Source: Nitrobacter winogradskyi
Lineage (GTDB): Bacteria > Pseudomonadota > Alphaproteobacteria > Rhizobiales > Xanthobacteraceae
Length of the DNA: 54,446 bases
Direction of reading: 5' to 3'
Assembly: GCF_006539545.1 (NCBI RefSeq)
Contig: NZ_BJNF01000080.1
Span: 1-54,446 of the forward strand
In this document: positions 44,437-52,125 of the stretch, piece by piece
Layout: each line of letters begins with the position of its first letter
Position numbering within the stretch: the stretch's first letter is position 1
The notes under the pieces: generated by a model
Database searches by the model: none
What the model saw: the letters and a program-made list of their open reading frames with translations, nothing else
What the model was told of the DNA's origin: nothing
Position numbers and translations under genes: made by a program

Positions 44437-45704
44437 TGCCGGTCGACGTCGCCACCTTTGGTTGCCGGCTCAACGCCTTCGAATCCGAGGTCATCCGTCG
44501 CAATGCGGAAGCGGCCGGCCTTGAGGATGTCGTCATCGTCAACAGCTGCGCCGTGACCAATGAGGCGGTGGCGCAGGCACGGCAATCGATCCGCCGCTTG
44601 AAGCGCGAGCGGCCCTCGGCGCGCATCGTCGTCACCGGATGCGCCGCGCAGATCGAGCCGGCGATGTTCGCGCAGATGGCCGAGGTCGATCGCGTGATCG
44701 GCAACGATGAGAAGATGCGGGGCGAAGCGTGGCGCGCCGCGCGGGCCGCTTTCGCTGCGCCGGATGTGACGATCGCGGCGGAGAAGAAGATCGCGGTCGC
44801 CGACATCATGGCGGTGACCGAGATGGCGCCGCATCTCGTCAATGGCTTTCAGGGCGGCCTGCCGCGCGCCTTCGTACAGGTGCAGAACGGCTGCGATCAT
44901 CGCTGCACCTTCTGCATCATCCCTTTCGGACGCGGCAACTCGCGCTCGGTGTCGATGGACGCCGTGGTCGATCAGGTTCGCGTGCTCACTGAAGGCGGTT
45001 ATGCCGAGATCGTGCTGACCGGTGTCGATCTCACAAGTTATGGCGCCGATCTTCCGGGCGGGCCGCGACTGGGCGGGCTGGTCAAGCAGATCCTGCGGCA
45101 GGTGCCGGAGATGAGGCGGCTTCGCATCTCCTCGATCGATTCGATCGAGGCGGATCGCGATCTGATGGACGCGATCGCGAACGAGGAGCGGCTGATGCCG
45201 CATTTGCATCTGTCGCTGCAATCCGGGGATGACATGATCCTGAAGCGGATGAAGCGGCGGCACGCGCGCCGCGATGCCGTCGATTTTTGCGCGCAGGTGC
45301 GGCGGTTGAGGCCGGACATAGCCTTCGGCGCCGACATCATCGCAGGCTTTCCCACCGAGACCGATGACATGTTCGCGCGGTCGCTGGATCTCGTTGCCGA
45401 ATGTGATCTCACCTTCCTGCATGTCTTTCCCTATTCGCCGCGGCCGGGAACGCCTGCGGCGCGGATGCCGCCGGTCGCGGCTGATGTGATCAGGGATCGG
45501 GCCGGGCGGTTACGGGCGGCGGCGGGCGCCGCGCTGCGGCGGCGGCTTGCGGCGGAGGTCGGCGCGACGCGCCGGGTGCTGATCGAAAGCGGCACACAGG
45601 GGCGCACCGAGCATTTCGTGCCGGTCGCAATGACGGGAGACACGCCCGGCGCCGTGCGGACGGTGCGGGTGGCGGGGCAGGACGGTACGCGGCTGCTGGC
45701 TTGA
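44436..45704 (+). CDS. mtaB: tRNA t6A37 methylthiotransferase MtaB
   Basis: Radical-SAM enzyme that adds a methylthio group to t6A at position 37 of ANN-decoding tRNAs. 422 residues. Seen: N-terminal UPF0004 domain with VATFGCRLNAFESEVIRR, VIVNSCAVTNEAVAQARQSI, VVTGCAAQIEPAMFA (three Cys of the auxiliary cluster); radical-SAM core VQNGCDHRCTFCIIPFGRGN (CxxxCxxC), EIVLTGVDLTSYGADLPGG, HLHLSLQSGDDMILKRMKRR, FGADIIAGFPTETDDMFARS and HVFPYSPRPGTPAARMP; a reduced TRAM-like C-terminus. MtaB rather than MiaB is indicated by FGCRLN at the N-terminus and PFGRGNSRS. Confidence 0.95.
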   Translation: MPVDVATFGCRLNAFESEVIRRNAEAAGLEDVVIVNSCAVTNEAVAQARQSIRRLKRERPSARIVVTGCAAQIEPAMFAQMAEVDRVIGNDEKMRGEAWRAARAAFAAPDVTIAAEKKIAVADIMAVTEMAPHLVNGFQGGLPRAFVQVQNGCDHRCTFCIIPFGRGNSRSVSMDAVVDQVRVLTEGGYAEIVLTGVDLTSYGADLPGGPRLGGLVKQILRQVPEMRRLRISSIDSIEADRDLMDAIANEERLMPHLHLSLQSGDDMILKRMKRRHARRDAVDFCAQVRRLRPDIAFGADIIAGFPTETDDMFARSLDLVAECDLTFLHVFPYSPRPGTPAARMPPVAADVIRDRAGRLRAAAGAALRRRLAAEVGATRRVLIESGTQGRTEHFVPVAMTGDTPGAVRTVRVAGQDGTRLLA

Positions 45705-46091
45705 TTTTGCCGCGTCAAGGTACGAGCGGCCGTCCACAGGATCAAGCCCGTGCCTTGCGGTGCAGCCATTTCCTTCAGGTGGACGCAGGAGTCAGGCTCC
45801 GTCGTGTCGATCTGACAGAGTTTCTTCGTGCGAACCGGCATCCACGGGTAAGCCGGAAGACATGCATGGTCGCAGACGAATCCTCGCGGCTGAATCTTTC
45901 ACCCGTGTGCACTGAAAGATCAGTTAGCTGGACTCCGTTAACGATCGTTTCCGGCTTTTGTATCTGGCCGGGGAACCAGGCTGGCGCGGCATGATTGATG
46001 TGGTGCATCGTCAGGGCGGGGCGCTGTTGTTCATGGTAAGGCCGGCCAGTGTTGCGAATGGTTTTATTCTCTTGATTTCCGGGTAGGGCGC
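45705..46091. other. Intergenic region before the stress kinase, with a diverged module C
   Basis: About 390 bp without a gene. A fragment of module C is seen at 45811-45846 (GACAGAGTTTCTTCGTGCGA, ACCGGCATCCACGGG). A GGAAC occurs near 45971 but has no CGTT at the right distance, so a stress promoter is not supported. The kinase ribosome site is weak and its start codon is GTG. Confidence 0.45.
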
Positions 46092-47750
46092 GTGGTTCGG
46101 CTGGGTTTTGTCATTGGCTTTGTCGCCGTCATCGGGATTTTTCTTTCCGGTCTGGCGGCGTGGCGGGCTCATGACCAGGAACTGGCGATCGACAGGATTG
46201 CGCTGTCGCGCGCGATCGACGTTCATGCCAGCCTGGTTCAGGAGCGTCTGATCCAGCGAGAGCTTCTGGCGCGGGTCGCCTCGGGGCTGTTTCGTTCACC
46301 CTCGGCGATGCAGGCCAACATGCTCCACCCGTTGCGTGCCTCCATCTATGCCTTTGAGACCGATTTCGTCCTTGCCGCCTGGGTCGCGCGCCTTGAGGCC
46401 GGTGAATTTCCGCAGGCTCGGGATGCCCTGGCCGCGGCTGGATTTCCAAATCCGCAGATCAGGAGTTTTGACGACGCCTCGCGCGATCTGTCGTCGCTCG
46501 ACAAACCGATCGATGTGATCATGGATGTCGAACCGCAAAACGCGCAAACCTCCGTTTTCCCCGGCCGCTCGCTCGATCAGCATCCGATCCTGGGGCCGAT
46601 GTTCGCCCGAGCGATGCAGACCAGGACGTCCGCCGTGTCCGATCCGCTCAACCTGATGGATCGGGAGGGGCCGATCGGGCTGGTCATCGCAACGCCTGTT
46701 TTCCAGGAGGGAAACGAGACCGTCGCCGGCTTTATTACCTTTTCCTACAAGTTGGCGTCGCTGATGCTGACCAACGACGAACTGTCGCTGTTTACGGTCG
46801 TGCTGAAAGATCCGCGCAACCCCGCTTTGGAACTGGTCGTTGACGATAGCGGCGATGTCGCCTCGCGTCCCGGACAGGCGGCTGATCCCGCTCCGCCGGT
46901 GTTTCGGACGGTGACCTTCGGCGGCAGGGACTGGTCGCTGGGCTACTATCCGAAAACCAATGCCGCGCATCGCGCGCAGAAACTGGCCGCGGTGGTGGCC
47001 GCGATCGGTCTTGCGCTGACCAGCATTATTTGCGGTCTGTTCGGATATGTCGCTTACAATAATTTGCGGCTGAGCCGGGAAATTCAGGTTCGGATCGGCT
47101 TCGAGCGGCGGTTGACCGCCGTCATCGATGAACTCAATCATCGCGTCAAAAATATTCTTGCAGTGATTCAATCGATCGTCACGCGTACGCTGCGGCACGG
47201 CTCCGACATCGAAGTCGCCCGCGAATTGCTGATCGGCCGGATCCACGCCATGTCGAACGTTGTTTCGCTGCTCAGCGAGAGTCAGTGGCAGGGTGTCAAA
47301 CTGAGGGGGCTGTTCGAAGCCCGCGCCATCCCTCACGTCGACCGCATCGCGATCCATGGTGCTGATATCACGGTCAGCGCGCGGGCGGCCCAAAGCCTCT
47401 CATTGCTGTTCTTTGAACTGGCGTCGCATTCCGACGAGGGACTTTCGCTGGTCGGCAAGCATCCGCATATTGTGGTGAATTGGGAAGTCGAGGGCGAGGG
47501 GGAAGAGGCGCTGTTTCGCTTTCGATGGGAAGAATTCAATACCAGCGCGGCGACCCGACGCGAGGACAGCGATTTCGGCATCATCCTGCTGGACCGTGTT
47601 GCGCCGGAAGCGCTGGGCGGTATCTCCAAACGATACTTCACCGAGGTGAGTTACGTCTACGAACTCGCCGCTCCCATGGATACCGTGGTGGACTTGACCG
47701 AGAGAGATCGCACGATGCAGATCTCCACGCCGCTCAAGCATGGAGCTTGA
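46092..47750 (+). CDS. CHASE-type HWE/HisKA_2 sensor histidine kinase, ATP domain degenerate
   Basis: Membrane sensor kinase, 552 residues, GTG start. Seen: TM1 VRLGFVIGFVAVIGIFLSGL (1-23), a periplasmic CHASE-like domain (about 24-297) with ASGLFRSPSAMQANMLHPLR, VAWV-like VLAAWVARLE, TAVSDPLNLMDREGPIGLVI and GLVIATPVFQEGNETVAGF, TM2 (about 298-322), then the dimer/phospho-acceptor region ELNHRVKNILAVIQSIVTRT with His350, and a GHKL-like domain. Context next to nepR-ecfG-phyR implies it is the PhyR-controlling kinase. Oddity: the HWE N-box normally HELaTNAxKYGAL reads FELASHSDEGLSL (441-453), without the Mg-ATP Asn or the Lys; the following WEVEG and DFGIILLDRVAPEALGG parts keep the fold. It may be a phosphatase or pseudokinase, or partner with another kinase. 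Confidence 0.88.
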   Translation: MVRLGFVIGFVAVIGIFLSGLAAWRAHDQELAIDRIALSRAIDVHASLVQERLIQRELLARVASGLFRSPSAMQANMLHPLRASIYAFETDFVLAAWVARLEAGEFPQARDALAAAGFPNPQIRSFDDASRDLSSLDKPIDVIMDVEPQNAQTSVFPGRSLDQHPILGPMFARAMQTRTSAVSDPLNLMDREGPIGLVIATPVFQEGNETVAGFITFSYKLASLMLTNDELSLFTVVLKDPRNPALELVVDDSGDVASRPGQAADPAPPVFRTVTFGGRDWSLGYYPKTNAAHRAQKLAAVVAAIGLALTSIICGLFGYVAYNNLRLSREIQVRIGFERRLTAVIDELNHRVKNILAVIQSIVTRTLRHGSDIEVARELLIGRIHAMSNVVSLLSESQWQGVKLRGLFEARAIPHVDRIAIHGADITVSARAAQSLSLLFFELASHSDEGLSLVGKHPHIVVNWEVEGEGEEALFRFRWEEFNTSAATRREDSDFGIILLDRVAPEALGGISKRYFTEVSYVYELAAPMDTVVDLTERDRTMQISTPLKHGA

Positions 47751-47887
47751 GCACACGATACCCCCAACGATGCCCCACTTCAAAAGGCCCGCCGGCGCAA
47801 GGCCGAACGAGTTTTTGGACAAGCCCGCGCTCAATCAAAGAACAAACAGAGCTTCGCTCTACCGCAATTGAATCTCGCGCACCTGAC

Positions 47888-47930
47888 GGCTTTCCGCTTC
47901 TGACGGAATCAGAAGCGGCTTTCTGCGCGG
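47888..47930. repeat. Module D palindrome downstream of the kinase and ecfG genes
   Basis: GGCTTTCCGCTTCTGACGGA and ATCAGAAGCGGCTTTCTGCG form a palindrome with the CGCTTCTGA/TCAGAAGCG core. It lies between the convergent kinase and ecfG genes, 17 bp past the ecfG stop, so it could serve as a shared terminator hairpin. Confidence 0.75.
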
Positions 47931-47946
47931 CTCCTCGATTGTCGAG

Positions 47947-48489
47947 CTAGCGGTTGCCGATCACGGCCCTGACAGTATCGTCCGGACCAAAATCCTCCGT
48001 GCCCTCGACATATAGCAGGGCGCTCAGCTTGGAGCGTGCGCGGTTGACCCGGCTCTTGATGGTGCCGACCGCGCATCCGCAGATCTTCGCCGCGTCCTCG
48101 TAGGAGAACCCTGAAGCACCCACGAGGATCAGGGCCTCCCGTTGGTCCTGCGGGAGTTTGTCGAGCGCCGCCCGGAATTCCTCGAATTCCAGATGGGCAT
48201 TCTGACTCGGCTGCGATTTCAGCGTTTTCGCATAGTTGCCGTCTGAATCCTCGACCTCCCGCCGCCGCTTGCGGTAGTCGGAGCGGAACAGGTTGCGAAG
48301 GATCGTGAACAGCCATGCCGGAAGGTTCGAGCCTGGCTGAAACGAATCGATGTTGGCAAGCGCGCGCAGCAGGGTTTCCTGCACGAGATCGTCGGCTCGG
48401 TCGCCATTTCCGCTCAGGGAGATCGCAAAAGCGCGCAGGTTCGGCACCGATGCCAGAATTTCGTCGCGAAGTGAATCTGTGAGAGGCAT
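47947..48489 (-). CDS. ecfG: ECF sigma factor EcfG (general stress response)
   Basis: ECF15-type sigma factor that directs RNA polymerase to GGAAC-N16/17-CGTT promoters in alphaproteobacteria; kept inactive by NepR. 180 residues. Seen: region 2 LRAFAISLSGNGDRADDLVQ, ETLLRALANIDSFQPGSNLP, AWLFTILRNLFRSDYRKRRR (19-77), a linker, and region 4 LDKLPQDQREALILVGASGF, SYEDAAKICGCAVGTIKSRV, NRARSKLSALLYVEG (109-162). The start ATG overlaps the nepR stop (TAATG), with GGAGGG just upstream, so it is translationally coupled to its anti-sigma factor. Confidence 0.96.
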   Translation of the reverse strand: MPLTDSLRDEILASVPNLRAFAISLSGNGDRADDLVQETLLRALANIDSFQPGSNLPAWLFTILRNLFRSDYRKRRREVEDSDGNYAKTLKSQPSQNAHLEFEEFRAALDKLPQDQREALILVGASGFSYEDAAKICGCAVGTIKSRVNRARSKLSALLYVEGTEDFGPDDTVRAVIGNR

Positions 48490-48707
48490 TAGTCCCTCCC
48501 GTCATTTTTGACGTCGAGATCGCCCCTTGGGGTTACTTGTGGTGTCCCGGGTTCGGATGCATCGAGCTTTCGAATTAATTCAGCGAACCGGTCCGGGATA
48601 CCTTGCCTCACGACGTCGTCATACATGGCGCGGAGCTGGTGCCCGATCCGGGATTGAATCTCGGCGTTGAGGCCGCCTTTGGCGAGGGGTGGTTTTGAAT
48701 CTTTCAT
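48489..48707 (-). CDS. nepR: Anti-sigma factor NepR
   Basis: Small anti-sigma factor that binds EcfG and, on stress, the sigma-like domain of phosphorylated PhyR. 72 residues from ATG 48707; an alternative ATG at 48734 adds 9. Seen: KDSKPPLAKGGLNAEIQSRI and the two conserved helices GHQLRAMYDDVVRQGIPDRF and AELIRKLDASE, followed by a disordered tail. It precedes ecfG with a one-base overlap and is divergent from phyR. The promoter probably lies in 48708-48830, where GGAAC is found on both strands back to back. Confidence 0.95.
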   Translation of the reverse strand: MKDSKPPLAKGGLNAEIQSRIGHQLRAMYDDVVRQGIPDRFAELIRKLDASEPGTPQVTPRGDLDVKNDGRD

Positions 48708-48792
48708 GACAGTCGCGCCCGAGTTGCAAAACATTGAAAATACTGAAAATTCCTGTGCTTCGCGCCGCTATCACGGAATTTGTATGAAGCCT

Positions 48793-48850
48793 AATTCAAT
48801 GCCGAAGTGAAAGTTCCGGGGCTCGGGAACTTTTCTCGTGCTCGGGAGTA
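48793..48850. promoter_or_regulatory. Back-to-back EcfG-type -35 elements in the nepR-phyR intergenic region
   Basis: GTTCC (48813-48817, i.e. GGAAC on the minus strand toward nepR) and GGAAC (48826-48830 toward phyR) are separated by 8 bp. At N16 the -10 boxes are AATT (48793-48796, minus) and AGTA (48847-48850, plus), each a poor match to CGTT. Together they suggest autoregulated divergent promoters, but the -10 mismatch leaves doubt. Confidence 0.45.
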
Positions 48851-48948
48851 AACTGGCGAATGGCGGGCCTGGATTTTGCCGTTTGGCGTGTTGCGCAGAC
48901 GGTGAATGCTCCCCCAGCGATAAGCTACCTCAAAAAGGATGGATGGGA

Positions 48949-49755
48949 ATGTTTCGATCACAGGTCGTTGCCGAGCATTTGCCGCTTTTGCGCCGTTATG
49001 CCCGCGCCCTGACGGGAAGCCAGGCTTCCGGTGACGCTTATGTGGGCGCCATGCTGGAGGCGCTGCTACAGGATCCGACGCTGCTCGATGAACAGCATGG
49101 CGCGCGCGCGGGTCTGTTTCGGCTGTTTACCCGAATCTGGAATTCGGTCTCGGTGAACGGAGGTGCGGACGAGGTGCCGACCCTGGCGCCCACCGAGCGC
49201 CGGCTGACGAACATCACGCCGCTTCCGCGACAAGCCTTCCTGCTGCTGTCGCTAGAAGGATTCTCGGAGGATGAGGCCGCATTCGTTCTTGAGGTCGATA
49301 TCGCTGAAGTGCGCAGGCTGAGCGGTATCGCAGGCCGCGAAATGGCGGCGGAAATTGCAACGGACGTGCTCATCATCGAGGATGAGACGTTCATCGCGAT
49401 GGATCTGGAAAGCCTTGTGAAGAATCTTGGACATCGTGTGATCGGTGTTGCCCGCACCCACGCCGACGCGATCGCTCTCGCCAAGACCAAGGAGCCCGGC
49501 CTTATTCTGGCGGATATTCAGCTCGCTGACGGAAGTTCCGGATTGGACGCGGTCAACGAGCTTTTGCGCGTGGTCGAGGTGCCCGTTGTGTTCATCACGG
49601 CCTATCCCGAGCGCTTCCTGACGGGCGAGCGGCCCGAGCCGGCGTTTCTTATCTCGAAGCCGTTCCAACCCGCCATGGTTTCCGCGGTTGCAAGTCAGGC
49701 GCTGTTCTTCCAGCGGAATTCGCGCAATCGTGAGCCTCGCGCCGCCGCGTCGTGA
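48949..49755 (+). CDS. phyR: Response regulator PhyR (anti-anti-sigma factor)
   Basis: Master switch of the general stress response: phosphorylation exposes a sigma-like domain that takes NepR from EcfG. 268 residues from ATG 48949; ATG 48943 is also possible. Seen: N-terminal sigma-like domain HLPLLRRYARALTGSQASGD, AYVGAMLEALLQDPTLLDEQ, GARAGLFRLFTRIWNSVSVN and TPLPRQAFLLLSLEGFSEDE, AAFVLEVDIAEVRRL; C-terminal receiver DVLIIEDETFIAMDLESLVK, phospho-acceptor Asp189 in LILADIQLADGSSG, Thr217 in VVFITAYPER and Lys237 in LISKPF. All receiver residues are intact. It is divergent from nepR-ecfG. Confidence 0.96.
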   Translation: MFRSQVVAEHLPLLRRYARALTGSQASGDAYVGAMLEALLQDPTLLDEQHGARAGLFRLFTRIWNSVSVNGGADEVPTLAPTERRLTNITPLPRQAFLLLSLEGFSEDEAAFVLEVDIAEVRRLSGIAGREMAAEIATDVLIIEDETFIAMDLESLVKNLGHRVIGVARTHADAIALAKTKEPGLILADIQLADGSSGLDAVNELLRVVEVPVVFITAYPERFLTGERPEPAFLISKPFQPAMVSAVASQALFFQRNSRNREPRAAAS

Positions 49756-49989
49756 CACTCACCGCGAGCCGAGCGGAGTCTGATCAGCGATATTTCCGCG
49801 GCTGGCCGGTCAGGGACGTTTGGCCGTCGTGGCGGCGCGTGTGCTGACCAGCATTCCGCTCGTGTGGTTTTCAGGATTGCGGTGAACGATATTCCCCGCT
49901 CGGCGTTGATGCAGGGCGGCGGGGATCCGCGAGCGTCATGCGTGGCTTTCGGAATCGTTGCAGCTTGAGGAATAGAGGCGACTGGAACG

Positions 49990-50376
49990 ATGTTGCAGGT
50001 ATCCGCGGGATTTCTTGCCGGGCTGGCGGTGACCCTGTCATTGGGCGCGGTACATCTGGAATCGGGTGATCAGCATGCGGCCGTTTATGACGCAGCGGCC
50101 GCCTCTGTGCATCGAGCCGTCAAGTCGGACCTCGGCATTATCCACGCCCCAAACGCCAGCGGCAGAACTGTTTCCGTTCGCCTGCAAAGCCTGCCAAGCA
50201 TGTCGATCGTATTCCGGCTTCCGGACCCGGGTCAGGAAGCGCGCGATCGCGGCGCAAAGCGAGGCTTGCAGCGCTCTCCCGCCGCGCGGGTCAAGCGAAC
50301 GATCGCATGCGAACCGGTAGTGAGCACGCTGACGGATGTTGCGAAGAGGCTCCAGCCCGGTCGCTGTGTGACGTGA
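49990..50376 (+). CDS. Small secreted protein of unknown function next to phyR
   Basis: 128 residues from ATG 49990. A signal-like N-terminus (LQVSAGFLAGLAVTLSLGAV) is followed by HLESGDQHAAVYDAAAASVH, RAVKSDLGIIHAPN, then a basic C-terminus with VKRTIACEPVVSTLTDVAKR, LQPGRCVT; two Cys in the last 25 residues could be linked, as in many rhizobial secreted proteins whose C-terminus reads C-E-P-V-V-S-x-L-T. Family not named. The ribosome site is weak. The gene follows phyR by about 235 bp in the same direction, and the link to stress response is positional only. Confidence 0.65.
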   Translation: MLQVSAGFLAGLAVTLSLGAVHLESGDQHAAVYDAAAASVHRAVKSDLGIIHAPNASGRTVSVRLQSLPSMSIVFRLPDPGQEARDRGAKRGLQRSPAARVKRTIACEPVVSTLTDVAKRLQPGRCVT

Positions 50377-50394
50377 GAATCGCCCTCGGAAAAT

Positions 50395-50817
50395 TCAATC
50401 TTCCTTGCGGCTTCGGCCTCCCGCGAACAATCCCAGCGCCAGGCCGCCGATCGCCACGATCGGAATCAGCTTCTTGACGCCGACGGCGCGGACGAGCTGA
50501 AGTCCCGCCGCCACCACCATCGGATCGGCGAGAAAGTTTTGCGTGGCGGCTTTGGCATGCTGGGCCGCGCGTTTCTTCGCGGCCTTACGCCGGATCAACA
50601 AAGTGACGACTGTGATTAAGGTGATCAGGAAGAAGATCGCCGCTCCGCTCAGACACGCTTCGATCAGGCCGTAGTTTTGGAGTACGAAAACGAACGCGGC
50701 CGCGCAGAGGAACACGATCGTCACAAAAGCTGCGAAAGCCGCGACCAGCGCCAGACTCGTCAGCTGCACCGCGCTGCCCGCGCTTTCCTTGAAGTCATCG
50801 ATTACTCGCTGAAACAT
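50395..50817 (-). CDS. Phage-holin-superfamily / YqjE-like membrane protein
   Basis: 140 residues. Seen: an N-terminal amphipathic part MFQRVIDDFKESAGSAVQLT, two TM helices LALVAAFAAFVTIVFLCAAA and CLSGAAIFFLITLITVVTLL, a Lys/Arg-rich loop (IRRKAAKKRAAQHAKAATQN) and a third hydrophobic helix LIPIVAIGGLALGLFAGG. The arrangement matches small actinobacterial/proteobacterial holin-superfamily (YqjE-type) proteins that are often beside DUF883 (YqjD/ElaB-like) genes, as here. In Escherichia coli the yqjD-yqjE genes are stationary-phase, ribosome- and membrane-linked. Likely part of the same stress-induced unit as the DUF883 gene upstream, though a repeat-rich gap of about 370 bp lies between. Confidence 0.8.
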   Translation of the reverse strand: MFQRVIDDFKESAGSAVQLTSLALVAAFAAFVTIVFLCAAAFVFVLQNYGLIEACLSGAAIFFLITLITVVTLLIRRKAAKKRAAQHAKAATQNFLADPMVVAAGLQLVRAVGVKKLIPIVAIGGLALGLFAGGRSRKED

Positions 50818-51183
50818 TTACCGCCTCACCCGAAGCGCCTCACCGAAGCGAAGTCATTTGTTTGAACACATGTTGAAAAATAAAGGATTGCGAGAGCGGA
50901 GATCGGCCGGATGCGGCAGCAAGCTGCCACGCTCCACTCCTATCTCCGGAATATAAGAAATATCCAGCATAATCCGGACCCGAAGGGCCGCGCCAGCGCA
51001 ATGGAAACCGGTTTTTGGGAAAGATCATGCTCAACAAAAAGATAAGCGACGAGTCTGGTTCAACGCAGTTGAAACAGCCTCCAGAGTACCCCTCGCTTCT
51101 GATTGAATCAGGAACGAGCGGTAAATCGTCGTTCTGAGGCGTTTTGCTCACGCGAAGGGGCCGCTCGAAAACGCCATGGAATG
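50818..51183. repeat. Most complete mosaic repeat copy: modules A-B-D-C (50967-51178)
   Basis: In order: module A (CATAATCCGGACCCGAAGGG ... GATCATGCTC), linker aaaaagataagcgacgagtc, module B (GGTTCAACGCAGTTGAAACA), module D (CTCGCTTCTGATTGAATCAG) and module C (GGCGTTTTGCTCACGCGAAG ... CTCGAAAACGCC). It fills the gap between the DUF883 and holin-like genes, and no gene is visible there. Confidence 0.85.
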
Positions 51184-51552
51184 TCACCGGCGCCAGGTGA
51201 CGCCGATCAGAAATCCGAGACCCATCGCAAGTGCGACCGTGGCGAGCGGGCGCTGCTGGATCGTGTCCTCCAGGGTTTCCTCGATGGTCGTTACGGCGCT
51301 TTGAGCTGCGTCAAGCGCTGCATTGCCGCGTTCGGAGACATCGGACAGAACGGAATCGACATTCGCCTTCGCCTGCCTGTATCCGCGACGGGCTTGCTTC
51401 CTGGCCGTGCCGGTCAACCCACTCAGCGCGTCCGAGACCTGATCGGCAAGGGCGGAAATCTCGTTCTTCACGGCCGACAGGTCTTTCTCGAGCCGGTCGT
51501 AGGTCGCCTTGTCGGTCAGGTTTTTGATCGCATTTTCGCCGTCGCTCGCCAT
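51184..51552 (-). CDS. DUF883 (YqjD/ElaB-like) membrane-anchored protein
   Basis: 122 residues. ATG 51552 has AGGAG with 7 bp spacing and lies about 29 nt after the start predicted from the EcfG promoter. Seen: a charged helical/coiled-coil domain (NLTDKATYDRLEKDLSAVKN, EISALADQVSDALSGLTGTA, RKQARRGYRQAKANVDSVLS, DVSERGNAALDAAQSAVTTI, EETLEDTIQQ) and a C-terminal TM (RPLATVALAMGLGFLIGVTW RR). E. coli relatives tether ribosomes to the membrane in stationary phase. Control by EcfG is strongly suggested by the perfect promoter upstream (51588-51612). Confidence 0.9.
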   Translation of the reverse strand: MASDGENAIKNLTDKATYDRLEKDLSAVKNEISALADQVSDALSGLTGTARKQARRGYRQAKANVDSVLSDVSERGNAALDAAQSAVTTIEETLEDTIQQRPLATVALAMGLGFLIGVTWRR

Positions 51553-51587
51553 CCAACGCTCCTGAAAACTTGAGAAATACGCTAGCC

Positions 51588-51612
51588 AACGTGCTGTCGT
51601 GCTTAAAGTTCC
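51588..51612 (-). promoter_or_regulatory. EcfG (general stress sigma) promoter of the DUF883 gene
   Basis: Minus strand: GGAAC (51608-51612), exactly 16 nt, CGTT (51588-51591), a perfect match to the alphaproteobacterial EcfG consensus. It lies 36 bp before the DUF883 ATG and within 2 kb of phyR-nepR-ecfG. Confidence 0.8.
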
Positions 51613-51808
51613 GCACCGACATGCCTGCCGCCAAGGCGTTGAGAGATAAGACGTTGCGGGAGGAAATGCTACGGTCGGACAGCTTCGGGCGTAGGCCCGG
51701 CGGCCAACGTATCGTTTGCGATGGCTCTCCAAGAAGCAGGGCCCCGGCTGCAAAACCGAGACACGCTTTTCCCCATCCCGCACGATCGATCGCACAGCGC
51801 TTTGTTTA

Positions 51809-51833
51809 GGAACTTTCAAACTTTGTCAGCGAT
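51809..51833 (+). promoter_or_regulatory. EcfG-like promoter upstream of the 51-residue membrane protein
   Basis: Plus strand: GGAAC (51809-51813), 16 nt, CGAT (51830-51833), one mismatch to CGTT in the -10. It lies about 68 bp before the ATG at 51901. It is divergent from the DUF883 promoter with about 200 bp between them. Confidence 0.5.
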
Positions 51834-51900
51834 TGGCTCGCGCGCCAAATGCCGTAAGGGCGCTTTCTCTAATTCCCGCTGTCAATGGGAGGAAGTCGAA

Positions 51901-52056
51901 ATGCTCATCAGCGTCCTGATTACGTTTTTCATCGTTGTTCTGGTTCTGTATTTTATCAGCGTCGCGCCGCTCGACATCCGCGGCAAGCAGATCGCTCGCG
52001 TCGCCGCCATCGTGATCGGCGTCGCTTCGGCGTTGAGATTTGTGCCGATGTTCTGA
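51901..52056 (+). CDS. Very small membrane protein (Thivi_2564-like)
   Basis: 51 residues. ATG 51901 has a good GGAGG site 8-9 bp upstream. It has two hydrophobic helices, LISVLITFFIVVLVLYFISV and IARVAAIVIGVASALRFVPM, joined by APLDIRGKQ. Arrangement and motif (short LDIRGKQI loop) match the small family often called Thivi_2564, whose function is not known. EcfG-like promoter upstream implies stress induction. Confidence 0.75.
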   Translation: MLISVLITFFIVVLVLYFISVAPLDIRGKQIARVAAIVIGVASALRFVPMF

Positions 52057-52125
52057 ACGGATAGCCTGCGGCGCTGGTGCTCGCGCCTGCGCCGTGGCGT
52101 TGCCGGTCACGGATCAAACCGTCAG

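Noticed and set aside
45960-46091. EcfG promoter for the histidine kinase
   Set aside because: A GGAAC occurs near 45971 but the sequence 16-17 nt downstream (GATT) does not fit CGTT.
46296-47393. 365-residue minus-strand open frame over the histidine kinase
   Set aside because: Antisense shadow; the kinase on the plus strand has clear motifs.
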